NCBI GenBank assembly: GCA_022376515.1
Contig: WTXI01000072.1
Span: 101,732-165,731, forward strand
Length of the DNA stretch: 64,000 nucleotides
Source: Lactifluus volemus
Lineage: Eukaryota; Basidiomycota; Agaricomycetes; Russulales; Russulaceae
Direction of reading: 5' to 3'
Each line of letters opens with the position of its first letter. Within the stretch, counting starts at the first letter, position 1. Position numbers and translations under genes: made by a program. The notes beneath the pieces were generated by a model. It made no database searches. It worked only from the letters and a program-made list of their open reading frames with translations, and was not told the DNA's origin. This document shows, in pieces, positions 34,393 to 43,803 of the stretch.

Positions 34393-35042
34393 TGTCACAG
34401 TTCACAGGGACTGTGTCTCGGTTCACAGGGACCGTGGCTCGGAGTGAGCTTCAATTGATCAATGGAGGACGCGCAGGCGAGTTCCTGTGAAGGATAGACT
34501 TGACTGTGTGAACTCTTGGTTCTGTATCGCGTGAGGCGGGTAGTACGGACCGGTGCACGCGATGATCGGAGTTACCGTTCCCAAAGAGGATAGACGGTGG
34601 CAGATGGACAAAGGACGATCTGTAAGTTCAACCGCAATGTGGGTGCGAGTGTATTTGGAATGCAAGGGATGCTCGCCTTCCAAGGACACTCGTGGGAGGT
34701 TGAACTAAGGTTTGTGCGAAATGGAAGGGAAGGGATTAGACAATCCTTCACCCTCGATTTCGTACAAGGTTCAGAGCGTCTGTGAGTTTGTTTACAAGGC
34801 GTAAACAAGCAAACAGATGTTCTGATTGTGGCGCGAAGGTACCTTAATCAAAGGTACGAAGAGGGGATGCACAAGAAAAAGAGAGGGAGTTTGAGTGTCA
34901 AGCAATAACTGTGATTCTCGACGAAGCTGAAGCTGGGGCTTTAGCTCGTCCATAGAGCCCTATTTATGCGTACAGAGGGCCAGCCAACTATCCTACAAAG
35001 GTCACAGTAAAGTAGCGGAGTCAAGACCATTGACTAAGGACC

Positions 35043-35142
35043 TGAGTCAGTTCTGATGACTCAAGAACTGACTCAGTGCGTCTGACTCAAGATCTGAGTC
35101 AAGAACGCTGACTCAAGACTTGAGTCATGATCCCTGAGTCAA
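35043..35142 (-). promoter_or_regulatory. TGACTCA array in LTR1a
   Basis: Eight perfect TGACTCA or TGAGTCA heptamers in about 100 bp, in the U3 part of LTR1. This is the consensus of Gcn4/AP-1-type bZIP factors. The TATA-like box lies downstream in LTR sense. Regulation by a bZIP factor is inference. Confidence 0.6.
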
Positions 35143-35304
35143 ATACACGTCCAAAACGGCGATGCACAGCCCCTAGAAGTCAAACAGAGGGGGCTGGCCA
35201 AGGAAAGGGGTCCTAGGTCATAACACAAGTCGAAAAATGGACGGAAAACAGTAAGAAATGGGCCAGGCCATCAGGAAAATCCGAGTTTTTCTTAACAGCG
35301 CTTG

Positions 35305-35783
35305 TGTCACGGTGAACGTGACATGACGGTCACAGGTGACCCTGACTCATCACTTTCCCCGTTTACTCATCGATACGTTGGACGATTCTCCCACCTTCCG
35401 TTTAGTTCCATAACGTTCCGGTTGATTCTATACGTTTCCATACATTCACAGGTACATCCTGAACATTCTAGTACGATCCGACGACCCAGTATATATATCC
35501 CTTGTATCTCTGAGACGGGCCTTAAGCTCGTTCTCCTGTAGAACTCAGGTAGTCGATACAGCGAGCAATACAAGTGGCTGTTCAGCCTTTCTTCCCCTTC
35601 CCCTCTGAAAGACTGCTTCCTCTCTGAGTGAAGTCTCTGAAGACTTGTGTGGACCACGCCACAGCCAAGTCTTCTACTTTTTAAACTAGACCTTCGCGCC
35701 TTAGTCCCTGCGGCCGCTTCATCGTTCCGCTTAGTCAGCACGACTCAGAACTGAAACCACGCCACGGTGACCTGACCGTGACA
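35305..35783 (+). repeat. Solo LTR3 with perfect GCTTG duplication
   Basis: 479 bp, TGTCACGGTGAACGTG...CTGACCGTGACA, flanked by GCTTG at 35300-35304 and 35784-35788. It carries one TGACTCA (about 35343) and a TATATATA box at about 35492. Inserted in the CATCAGG element, so it is the youngest layer here. No internal part of this family is in the window. Confidence 0.9.
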
Positions 35784-36489
35784 GCTTGAGCATGCTTAAT
35801 ATGACTTAACAACACTTCTAAGCACTTTTAAGCAAAATGTCTCTAAGCTGGCCATGCTTAGGCTAAGCTAGGTCTTCTCCTTAATTTGACTTAGCCAGGG
35901 CTTATTGATGCTTATTTTGGGCTTAGTTCACTTAAATGGCAGCTTAGATCTGTGCTTACCAAAAGTTTTCAGGCACACAAATTTAAGCAATAAAATTTAT
36001 ATATTTGAGGCTAAACTACAACATGTATAGCTATCTAAGACTATGTACAGGATCCAATGGTTCTACTGGCCTTGGTGGGACAGCCCTGACAAGGGTGGGG
36101 GGCTGCAGGGCCATGGGGAGGAGGCAGTGGTGGCAGTGGTGGAGGTGCGAGAAAACGCGAGGGTTGCGGGAGCTACGAGAGAACATACGTTCTCGCGCAG
36201 AACGCGCAGGGCGCGGGAGGAGGCGCGGGGCGTGGGAGGAGACGCGGGGCGCGGGCAGTGCAGGAGAGGGCACGGGGGGTGGGAAGCGCAAGGGAGGGCA
36301 TGCGGCGTGGGAAGCGCAAGGGAGGGCACGGGGCGCAGGAAGCGTAGGAGAGGGCGCGGAGCGCGGGAGGAGGCGTGGGAAGCGTAGGAGGTGGTGGCGC
36401 AAGCGGCATGGGAGGCACAAGACGCGCGGGAGATGCACGCGGCACGGGGCGTGGAGGCAGCGGCGCAAGAGGAGGTGGTCAAGGCAGTC

Positions 36490-36531
36490 GAGGAGGAGGA
36501 GGAGGAGGAGGAGGAGGAGGAGGAGGAAGAG
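36490..36531. repeat. GGA trinucleotide microsatellite
   Basis: About 14 GGA units in the GA-rich core of copy B. The poly-Glu/Gly/Arg ORFs across it are low-complexity artefacts. Confidence 0.85.
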
Positions 36532-36719
36532 GCAACGAAAAAAAGTCAGCAAATGTTAGGGCGGCGCAGGCAGCGCGGCAACGTACCGGGGAGAGGGGGA
36601 GAAGACGTCAGCGCAGGCAGCGCGACCACGTAGACGGCCTTGCAGTGCCAGTGGACCAGGAGGAGGTGAAAAGCAGTGGGGGAGGCGCAGGCACAGGAGG
36701 TGGATGATGACACGAAAGA

Positions 36720-36786
36720 GGCAGAGGCAGGGGCAGGGGCAGAGGCAGAGGCAGAGGCAGAGGCAGAGGCAGAGGCAGAGGCAGAG
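36720..36786. repeat. Hexanucleotide GCAGAG/GCAGGG repeat
   Basis: About 11 imperfect units in the core of copy B. Copy A has the matching CT-rich strand without the regular array, so the array expanded in this copy. Confidence 0.85.
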
Positions 36787-37274
36787 AAGGGGAGGAGGCG
36801 GACACGTTGAGTGAGTGATGACAGAGACGGGGACAGAGAGGGACAGAGGGAAAAATGCATTGGGAAAATGGAAAGAGGCGGCAGAAGAACTACGAGTCAA
36901 AAATCAACATTGTGCAAACAGTAGTAAACAATACACCTACTGTAATGACTTAGCGAAAATTTCGCGAGTCGCAACTTCGCATATTTGTTTTCGGACTTTA
37001 GTTAAATTACATAAATTAATTTTTTATTTCTGTTTGCTTGTCTTAAGTGTCTTACACATCTTAATTACTTAATGTGCTTATCTTTGGCCTTGATTTGCTT
37101 AGCTGTTGTACATACTCATTTTCTAAGCAAAAAATAAGCAGCTTGAGCAACTTGACAGGCTTAAAAATGAAATAAGCTGGTTAAGCTATCTAAGTTTTTT
37201 CTGGATTTTCCTGATGGCGGCCCGCATAACCGTAACAGTACCCTCTCTCCTAGGTGCATGTACCACCATGCGCC

Positions 37275-37620
37275 TCAGTCACCTCTGTCCATAGATTCCC
37301 AGTCAATGTCCTCCCAGAGCGCCTCACCTGCATCTACATCATCCGCGTCATACTCATCCCAGAGATGAGTAATGGGCCGCAACTCCGTGGCCTTGACAGG
37401 ACAGTTCCTCCCATAGTACTGGTGGTCAGGGAAGACCCGGCATCTGTGAACAGTGCAACGCGCATGGGGGTGGTGACAGTCATGGGAGTAATGCCCCTTC
37501 TTCTGGCAATAGAGGCACTCCCTCCATAAGGGGCAATCTTCGTATTTGTGGTCCACCCCGTCCCTGTTGCACTTGCCACAATAAAATGACTTTCTCCCCT
37601 TTCTCTTGCACTTGCCAGTG
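37275..37620 (-). CDS. G1 Pol C-terminal Cys/His-rich tail
   Basis: The frame opens with FYCGKCNRDGVDHKYEDCPL and continues ECLYCQKKGHYSHDCHHPH, then RCRVFPDHQYY and an acidic end (DEYDADDVDAGEALWEDIDW). The cysteine and histidine spacing matches the G7 tail at 61622-61990 closely and that of G2 in part. It is separated from the chromodomain frame (37779-38657) by frame changes around 37625-37780, where another frame (37625-38167) overlaps. Probable zinc-binding; role unknown. Confidence 0.65.
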
Positions 37621-37778
37621 ATTTTCAGAGGGCTGACTCCGGAATCACCACCAGATGGCCCCCCATGCGATGAAGACGCGACGACGCATGAACGTAGGCC
37701 ATCCCCATCTGTTGCACATACCCCCTGGAGTTGATGAGCACCATCACTTGCAGAAGGTTGGGCCCAACTGAAGACCTT

Positions 37779-38657
37779 TCAGGGATCGTAAGGGGATTCA
37801 GATCGCAGCGCATAGGGGTCTCCAGTGACATGACTTCTGGCTGGAACCTCATGTCCGCTGCTAGCGTCTCCAGGGCTTCCTGGATAGGCGAGAGTTGGGG
37901 AGGCGGCGTCGGGCCTGGGAGAGGAGATGGGGTCCTTGGATGGTACGAGGGGCTGCGGCGAGGCTCTTGGCGAGGCGAGCGGGTGGTCCTCCTGTACGGT
38001 GGAGGCGCTGATCTGGGCTGGTTCTGCTGGGGTGTCCTCGGCAAGGGACGTCTCTGGGAGGGACCACTCCCCTCCCTCACAGACCACGAGGGTGTTGAAC
38101 GACGAGTCAAGGAGTTGGAGGTAGTCCTCCTCTGAGTTGGGGTATTGGAACGCAAGTTGTAAGGCATTATTCATGGAGGAGGAGATAGTGGGAGTGGTGA
38201 TGGTGTGGATTCGTCTTTTCCTCCTCGCTTTTATCCTCCCTCCCCCTATCGCATTGGGGTTGCGTTGATAGAACTCCTTAATGAGCTCTGGAGCCTTCAC
38301 ATTGCCAGCGGGTTCCCAACTATCATGAGCGGGTGAATATCCCTTCCAACGAAGAAGATACTCAAGCTTTTCTGCCTTCCCTTTCTTGCGCGCATCAATG
38401 ATCTGTTCCATCTCATATTCTGGTTCACCTTCCATCAGATCAGGTGGCGGTTCTGCGAAGTTGCGCCCATGCTCTTCCGTCTCCTTGTAAGGTGTCAACA
38501 AGGACACGTGGAAGACATTGTGAATGCGCCAGTGTGGGGGAAGCTGGAGGCGGTACACCACTGGGGAAATGACGTCAATGATGGGGAATGGACCGTATCT
38601 TTTTGGCCCCAACTTTGCAGATGGGTACATTGTCTTTAGGTTTGTTCCCTCCAACAA
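37779..38657 (-). CDS. G1 integrase C-terminus with chromodomain
   Basis: It begins at LEGTNLKTMYPSAKLGPKRY (integrase C-terminal GPY/F-like module, PVVYRLQLP), then a chromodomain YEMEQIIDARK...LEYLLRWKGYSPAHDSWEP at residues about 85-135, then a Ser/Pro-rich region. Chromodomains direct Ty3 integrases to modified histones. An in-frame TGA just upstream (about 38713; Arg CGA in relatives) separates it from the integrase core. Confidence 0.85.
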   Translation of the reverse strand: MLEGTNLKTMYPSAKLGPKRYGPFPIIDVISPVVYRLQLPPHWRIHNVFHVSLLTPYKETEEHGRNFAEPPPDLMEGEPEYEMEQIIDARKKGKAEKLEYLLRWKGYSPAHDSWEPAGNVKAPELIKEFYQRNPNAIGGGRIKARRKRRIHTITTPTISSSMNNALQLAFQYPNSEEDYLQLLDSSFNTLVVCEGGEWSLPETSLAEDTPAEPAQISASTVQEDHPLASPRASPQPLVPSKDPISSPRPDAASPTLAYPGSPGDASSGHEVPARSHVTGDPYALRSESPYDP

Positions 38658-38714
38658 TACCTGTTGTCCTTTTTCGAATGGATGGAAGTGTCTTTGACCC
38701 TTCTTTCTCTGGCG

Positions 38715-38984
38715 TCATTTCAGCCACAGTTCCTGTGCTTTTCTGATAGCATCTTGAGCGCGTTCCCTAGCCTCCTTTAGCCACATCTGTCTCTGATGTA
38801 GCGCAGGGACATTTGTGACCTTTCCAGAGAGGCGAATGATTGGGTTTGCACCCCACAAGAGCTCAAAGGGTGTCTTCTTTGTGCTCGCATTTGGCCAGGA
38901 ATTGTGGACAAACTGGGCAAGAGGAAGAAGGTTTGCCCAGTCATCTTGTTGGCTGCTTCCATAGATTCGCAAGTACTGCTCCAC
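38715..38984 (-). CDS. G1 integrase segment between two stops
   Basis: MEQYLRIYGSSQQDDWANLL...FVHNSWPNASTKKTPFELLWG continues the integrase core of the next ORF. It is isolated by a TAG before it and a TGA after it; both look like C-to-T changes from CAG/TGG and CGA. Part of the same pol gene. Confidence 0.85.
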   Translation of the reverse strand: MEQYLRIYGSSQQDDWANLLPLAQFVHNSWPNASTKKTPFELLWGANPIIRLSGKVTNVPALHQRQMWLKEARERAQDAIRKAQELWLK

Positions 38985-38987
38985 CCA

Positions 38988-40960
38988 CTAATTAGCGCGT
39001 TCTGATTGTCCATCAGTCTGCGGATGATAGGCGGAACTGATGTTTTGTGTAACTCCTAATAGTTCACACATTTGACGGGTGAAATGCGCAGTGAAACGGG
39101 GATCCCTGTCCGAAATGATGTGGTGGGGGCAGCCAAAAAGAGGGAAGATGTGTTCCACATAGAGTTGGGCCACTTCCTCTGCGTCAATTGTCTTTTGACA
39201 GGGCAAGAAGAAGGCTGCCTTCGAGCAATCATGGTCCACTACCGTCAGGATTGAGTCATATCCCTTTGAAACTGGGAGATCGGTGATGAGGTCGAGTGAA
39301 ATCGTCTGGAAGGGGATTGCTTTTCGTTCAACCGTGATTGGCATTAGTGGTGGTTTGGGCTTTACAGTATTGGGCTTCGTCATTTGGCAAGTTGCACACC
39401 CTTTGACATAGTTCTGGACATATTGCCGCATTATTGGCCACCAGTAGTCCTCTGACACCTTCTGGAGTGTCATAGCGATGCCAGGATGTCCAGCCAAAGC
39501 ATGATCATGATACTCATGCAAGATCTGTCGCTTAAGATCTCCCTGGTCCGCAACTACTGGTCTCCCTTGGTGCACCCAATGGTGATTTACTGAGTCAAGT
39601 GGGTACGAGCAATGCAGCTCTGCAAAGTAGTCCGGTGTGCGTGCTTGCCAATCCCAGACTTGCTGCTCGAGATTACTGACTTCTGTTGCCTGTGCAAAGA
39701 GTTTGTCTGGGAGGACAAGGGTATTTTCATTATCATGCTTCCCTTCGTCCACCCCTGGTGGTCTAGACAACGCGTCAGCCTTGTTCAGTTTGCCTGGGCG
39801 GTGCACTAGCTTGTAATTGTAGTCAGCAAGGTCACTGAGGTACCTTGCTACGCGTCGATTGATTCTTTGAGGTTGCCGATAATATCGAAGGTTATTGTGA
39901 TCGGTATGGACAATGGTGGTAAAGGGAGAGGAAAGGAACAGATGTCTCCATCGCCGCAGACCTCGAATCACTGCCAAAAGTTCTCTATCATGGACATCGT
40001 ACCCTCTCTCAGCTTCATTTAACATTTGAGAGTGGTAGCCCACTGGGCAGAGTCTCTGTTTGTCGTTCCGCTGATAGAGGATGGCCCCAGTGGCATACTG
40101 GGATGCATCTACCTCCATCTCAAAAGGGCGGTCATAGTCAGGTCGTTGGAGGACAGGGTCGGATTCTACAATCTGGAGGAGTGCATCCAAAGCCTTGGTG
40201 CACTCATCCGTCCATTTAAATGGTCGTCCCTTCTTCAGTAGGGTCGTGAGTGGGGCTGCAAGGTGTGCGAAGTGGGGAATGAATGGTCTTTGATATCCCA
40301 AGACCCCAAGTGTGCTCCGTACTTCTTTTACTGAAGATAAGGTTCGAGGCCATTGAGACAGTCCCTTCCTCTTTGTGAGGTCGATGCAAATGGTTCCCTG
40401 CTCCACGCGAATGCCAAGGTAGTCAATGCTGGTTCGCTCGAACTTGCACTTCGACAATTTGAGGAAGAAGGATTCTTGGCGGAACATCTCAAGGATTTCT
40501 CGAACTATCCTCTGATGCTCTTCCACGTCTCCTCCAGTGGCAATCAAAATGTCGTCCATGTACACAAACACCTTCCCTGGGTAGCAGTTCATGATCCTAG
40601 TGAAGACCTGGTCCATGCAATGCTGGAAGGTGGCTGGGGAGTTCTGGAGGCCAAAGAGCATCACCTTCGGCTGATACAGACCAAAGGGAGTCTTAAACGC
40701 AGCTTTCCATCGATCCTCAGGATGAATTTGAATGTTGTGATAGCCCCAACGAATGTCTAATGCTGTGAAGAGGGTGCGCCCATGCAAGGCTTCCAAAATT
40801 TGCTCAATGCGAGGGATGGGGTACACATCTCGCACTGTCCAGCTGTTTACTTCTCTGTAGTCTTGGATGGGGCGAAGACCCCCATCTCTCTTCTTTATGA
40901 AGAACCAGGGAGTCGACCAGGGAGAGTTGGACTTTTCGATGAATCCCCATCGTTCATTCT
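38988..40960 (-). CDS. G1 Pol: RT, RNase H, integrase
   Basis: Open from the LTR1b insertion point (40960). The RT palm has VFVYMDDILIA (intact YMDD). RNase H shows EVDASQYATGA, DVHDRELLAV and HTDHNNLRYY. Integrase has the zinc HHCC (HEYHDHALAGH...CATC) and the DDE core (SLDLITDLP, SDRDPRF, YHPQTDGQSER). It stops at TAG about 38986 right after SERAN. With protease at 41896-42660 it forms one pol gene interrupted by the solo LTR. Confidence 0.92.
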
Positions 40961-41106
40961 TGTTACGGTTATGCGGGCCGCCCGGCCCATTTCTTACTGT
41001 TTTCCATCTGATTTTTGGCTTGTGTTGTGACCTAGGATCCCTTTCCTTGGCCGGCCCCCTCTGTTCCGCTTCTAGGGGCTGTGCGTCGCCGTTTTGGACG
41101 TGTATT

Positions 41107-41205
41107 TGACTCAGGGATCATGACTCAAATCTTGAGTCAGCGTTCTTGACTCAGATCTTGAGTCAGACACACTGAGTCAGTTCTTGAGTCATCAGAACTG
41201 ACTCA
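41107..41205 (+). promoter_or_regulatory. TGACTCA array in LTR1b
   Basis: Eight perfect TGACTCA/TGAGTCA heptamers ending about 75 bp before the TATA-like box at 41280. Same arrangement as in LTR1a, c and d. Confidence 0.6.
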
Positions 41206-41279
41206 GGTCCTTAGTCAATAGTCTTGACTTCGCTACTGTACTGTGACCTTTGTAGGATAGTTGGTTGGCCCTCTGTACG

Positions 41280-41328
41280 CATAAATAGGGCCCTGTAGAC
41301 GAGCTAAAGCCCTAGCTTCAGCTTCGTC
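41280..41328 (+). promoter_or_regulatory. LTR1 TATA box and leader hairpin
   Basis: CATAAATA (41280-41287) is followed 10 nt later by an imperfect stem: GACGAGCTAAAGC and GCTTCAGCTTCGTC pair over 41298-41328. The hairpin would lie at or just after the transcription start, and it is kept in LTR1a, c and d. Confidence 0.5.
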
Positions 41329-41895
41329 TAGAATCGCAGTTCATTGTCTCCTGCTCACACTCGCATCGCATCTCCTCCTCTCTTCTTGTGAATCCCCTCT
41401 TCGTACCTTGATCTAGGTACTTCGCGCCACAATCAGACATCTGTGAACTTGTTCCATTTCCATGCAACAAGTCCCCAGACGCCTGAACCCTAATACGAAC
41501 GCGCTGTGAGAAGTAGTCCCCACTTCTCACCCCGCGTCCGCCCTTGAACCTTAGTTCAACCTCTCACGAGTGTCCTTGGAAGGCGAGCATCTCTTGCATT
41601 CCAATTACACTCGCGCCTGTGTTGCGGTTGAACCTACACATCGTCATTAACCCATCTGCCACCGTCTATCCCTTTTGGGAACGGTAACTCCGACCATCGC
41701 GTGTGCCGGTCCGCTAGTCCGCCTCACGCGACACAGACACCCAGAGTTCGCACAGTCAAGTCTACTCCACATAGGACCTTGCCTGCGCGTGCTAGAATCG
41801 ACTATTTGGTGTTGCTAGTCTTGTCCGACTCGCCACAGCAAATAGCCAACCAGAGCGACGCTCACTTCGAGCCACGGTCCCTGCGAACCGTGACA

Positions 41896-42660
41896 ATTCT
41901 CTTCTATGAATTTCTGGGTCGCCTCTCTCTCTTCCCTGGTGAGCGCGTAGACTTTACAGTTGATGGTGGCTGGGGCATCCTCCTTCAAGACAATGGTATG
42001 ATCTTCTGGTCGTGATGGTGGGAAGCGATGGGACTTCTCTTCATCAAAGACATCTGCATAGTCTTGGTACTGGGGTGGTAATACCTCGCGTTCCACCCCA
42101 CTGTTCACTTGTTCCTGGTGTGCCTTTATGGCCCACTCCTGGGCCACATTGGTGCGATCAATGCGTGCCTCCTTTCCTTCTCTGTCGATGTGTTGTTGTC
42201 GAAGTTTCAGGTGTTTTCTCCACATTGTTTCAATACGAATGTCTCCTTCTTGTACCCTTCCCCTTGTCCAATCAATGCGAGGATTGAATTCAGAGAGCCA
42301 TGGGTACCCCAATAGGACTCGATCGTGACCGAGGTTGGTAATATAGAACCTTTGAAGGGCATCTCTATCACCAACTATGCATCGAAGCGTGCAGTATTCC
42401 GTGAGAGTTCCCTCCTTGTTTTCAGTTCCATCAACATTGAACACTTGTCGAGGTCGATCAAGTTTTCTGGTTCCTATTCCCCAACGTCAGACTGTGCGTC
42501 GGTCCACAAAGTTTTCGGTTGCTCCACTGTCGACAAGGACCTTGTCTGCAATTGTTTTCGTGACTGAGGCGAATGAAACTGGTAGATTCAAGGCATTGGC
42601 ATAGCTAATGTACATTCGTTTCAGTCCTAAAGCTCGTAACCAGATCGCGCGGCACGAGCT
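41896..42660 (-). CDS. G1 Pol N-terminal part: protease
   Basis: Pol begins in the -1 frame at the gag stop (TTTTTGA). The protease active site VLVDSGATENFVDRRTV is an aspartic (retropepsin-like) protease. It is followed by TGA near 42488 where G5 has Gln, then FNVDGTENKEGTLTEYC, LGYPWLSEFNPRIDW and the linker up to KFIEEN, where LTR1b inserted. Degenerate. Confidence 0.85.
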
Positions 42661-42662
42661 CT

Positions 42663-43251
42663 TCAAAAATCCAGAGTCGCAGATTTGACTTGTTCAGAGA
42701 TCATTTCATTCATAATGTGGTCCTTGTCTTCGTCTGACAGGGCCCAGAGTCCCTTCTTCAGAGCTTCCCGATCGATAACTTTGTCTTCTTGTTCCTCCTC
42801 CTCGATGACTCTGGCTGCGGCACGCTGAGGAGGGGCTTTTACATTGCTTTGGAACTTCTTCTTCTTGCTTGGGCATTGCCGACTCATATGCCCTTGCTGC
42901 TGGCAGTTGAAACAGCGTCCCTCTGCCATAAACTTCTTCTTTTCTTCTGGGGAGAGGGGAGTAGTGCGAATGGCGTCTACATCCATGGCATCTGAATGTG
43001 GCTGTCTTGGCCTCGACTGCGGTTGGTTTCTTCCAAGGGCCATGGCCCATTGGATGCGTCTCTGTGCTGGGGTGCGTGCGCGAGGCGACATATCATCCAC
43101 CGCAATTTTGGCTTCCAGCCACTTCCCATGGAAGGTGAGGGCTGCGTTTTGCCATGCTGTAAGGGTTCGAGGAAGGGCATCTGTCCGTTCAATGATATTT
43201 CAATGGAGGGCTTTGTTCAACCCTGAGCGGAACTGCCAAAGGGTCCCTGGG
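42663..43251 (-). CDS. G1 Gag C-terminal part
   Basis: Contains LPRTLAAWQNAALTFHGKWL and a CCHC zinc knuckle CFNCQQQGHMSRQC near the end, then an acidic tail ending in ATLDF. TGA at about 43201 replaces Arg of G5. Truncated upstream at 43251 by LTR2. Nearly identical to G5 Gag. Confidence 0.88.
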
Positions 43252-43767
43252 TGTTACGGCTCGACTAGGGCCGGGTCCCAACTAGGGTTCAGGTGGTTCT
43301 GGTCTCTCCTAAGACCTAGGCTCAGGGTTACCCAAGGTAACGACACGCAGAGCCCTGTGGTGTTGTAGCACAACCACCAAGCTTCAGTAGCCTTATTAGG
43401 GCGTGTAAGAGGGAAAGAGAAAGAGGGGGGAGGAGGAGAGGAGAAGTTCTGTCTTTCAGGAGAGGGGAACAAGTCGATTCAGGTTAAAGCCAAAGCTGGG
43501 GTACAAGCTACCAGCTGAGGCCTACTTATACAATGTATGCTAATTGTTCTACCAAACTAGGGTGGACAATAAGCAAGGAGTCAAGACAATAGAACGCGAG
43601 AACAATAGAGACTCGGAACAATAACACTGGACTAACTGGGACAGACAATAGCGCAATCAGAACAATAGAACAATCAGAACAATGGAGACCATGTGGACGG
43701 GACGTCATCAGGATGAGTAAGCGGGTTAGGAAAGCATAAGGTCCGACGCGTCCTGCATTCCGTAACA
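43252..43767 (-). repeat. LTR2, 3' copy of G2
   Basis: TGTTACGGCTCGACTAGG...CATTCCGTAACA. It differs from the other copy by six substitutions in 516 bp, all transitions. Inserted in G1 gag. Confidence 0.93.
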
Positions 43768-43803
43768 ATACCCCCTCTCTAGAAGGCAGTCCCACCTGCC
43801 ACC

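Larger units (their letters stand above)
35269..37216. mobile_element. DNA element copy B, CATCAGG termini, 2-bp target duplication
   Basis: Inserted in LTR1a. The left end CATCAGGAAAATCCG and right end GGATTTTCCTGATG form a 14-bp TIR. The LTR sequence GGCCAGGCGGCCC, seen uninterrupted in other copies, is split with GC repeated on both sides (35267-35268 and 37217-37218). Without the nested solo LTR it is about 1.46 kb. It has AT-rich subterminal zones full of TAAGCA words, a GA-rich core with GGA and GCAGAG microsatellites, and no convincing protein. Short TIRs, a 2-bp duplication and dense subterminal repeats resemble CACTA-like elements; assignment to that group is inference. Confidence 0.8.
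34393..37242 (-). repeat. LTR1 copy a (3' LTR of G1), interrupted
   Basis: Reads TGTCACAGTTCACAGGG at 34393 and ends GCATAACCGTAACA at 37242, next to the purine tract of G1. It carries a small duplication at its 34393 end. It is split at 35268/37217 by the CATCAGG element. It holds eight TGACTCA/TGAGTCA heptamers (35043-35142) and diverges clearly from copies c and d, so it is older. Sense is minus, matching G1. Confidence 0.85.
40961..41895 (+). repeat. Solo LTR1 copy b, ATTCT duplication
   Basis: 935 bp, TGTTACGGTTATGCGG...GAACCGTGACA, with ATTCT on both sides (40956-40960 and 41896-41900). Sense is plus, opposite to G1. The uninterrupted pol sequence is seen in G5 at about 59041. It contains eight TGACTCA heptamers (41107-41205), a TATA-like CATAAATA at 41280 and a hairpin at 41298-41328. 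Confidence 0.93.
37243..43251 (-). mobile_element. Ty3/Gypsy G1 (LTR1 family), internal region, degenerate
   Basis: Minus-strand chromovirus: partial Gag, protease, RT-RNase H, integrase, chromodomain and Cys/His tail. Its 3' LTR is LTR1a. The 5' part is lost where G2's LTR begins at 43252. A solo LTR1 interrupts pol at 40961-41895. Several stops relative to G5, a sister copy of the same family, are mostly transitions: TGA at about 43201 and 42488, TAG at about 38986, TGA at about 38713. Confidence 0.9.

Noticed and set aside
36005..36900. ORFs of 80-185 codons in the GA-rich core as Glu/Arg/Gly-rich proteins
   Set aside because: Open frames exist in several frames on both strands because purine-rich DNA lacks stops; low-complexity artefact.
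37625..38167. 180-codon minus-strand ORF rich in Pro/Arg as a separate gene
   Set aside because: Overlaps the G1 chromodomain ORF in another frame; only its last part may be a continuation of Pol after a frame change.
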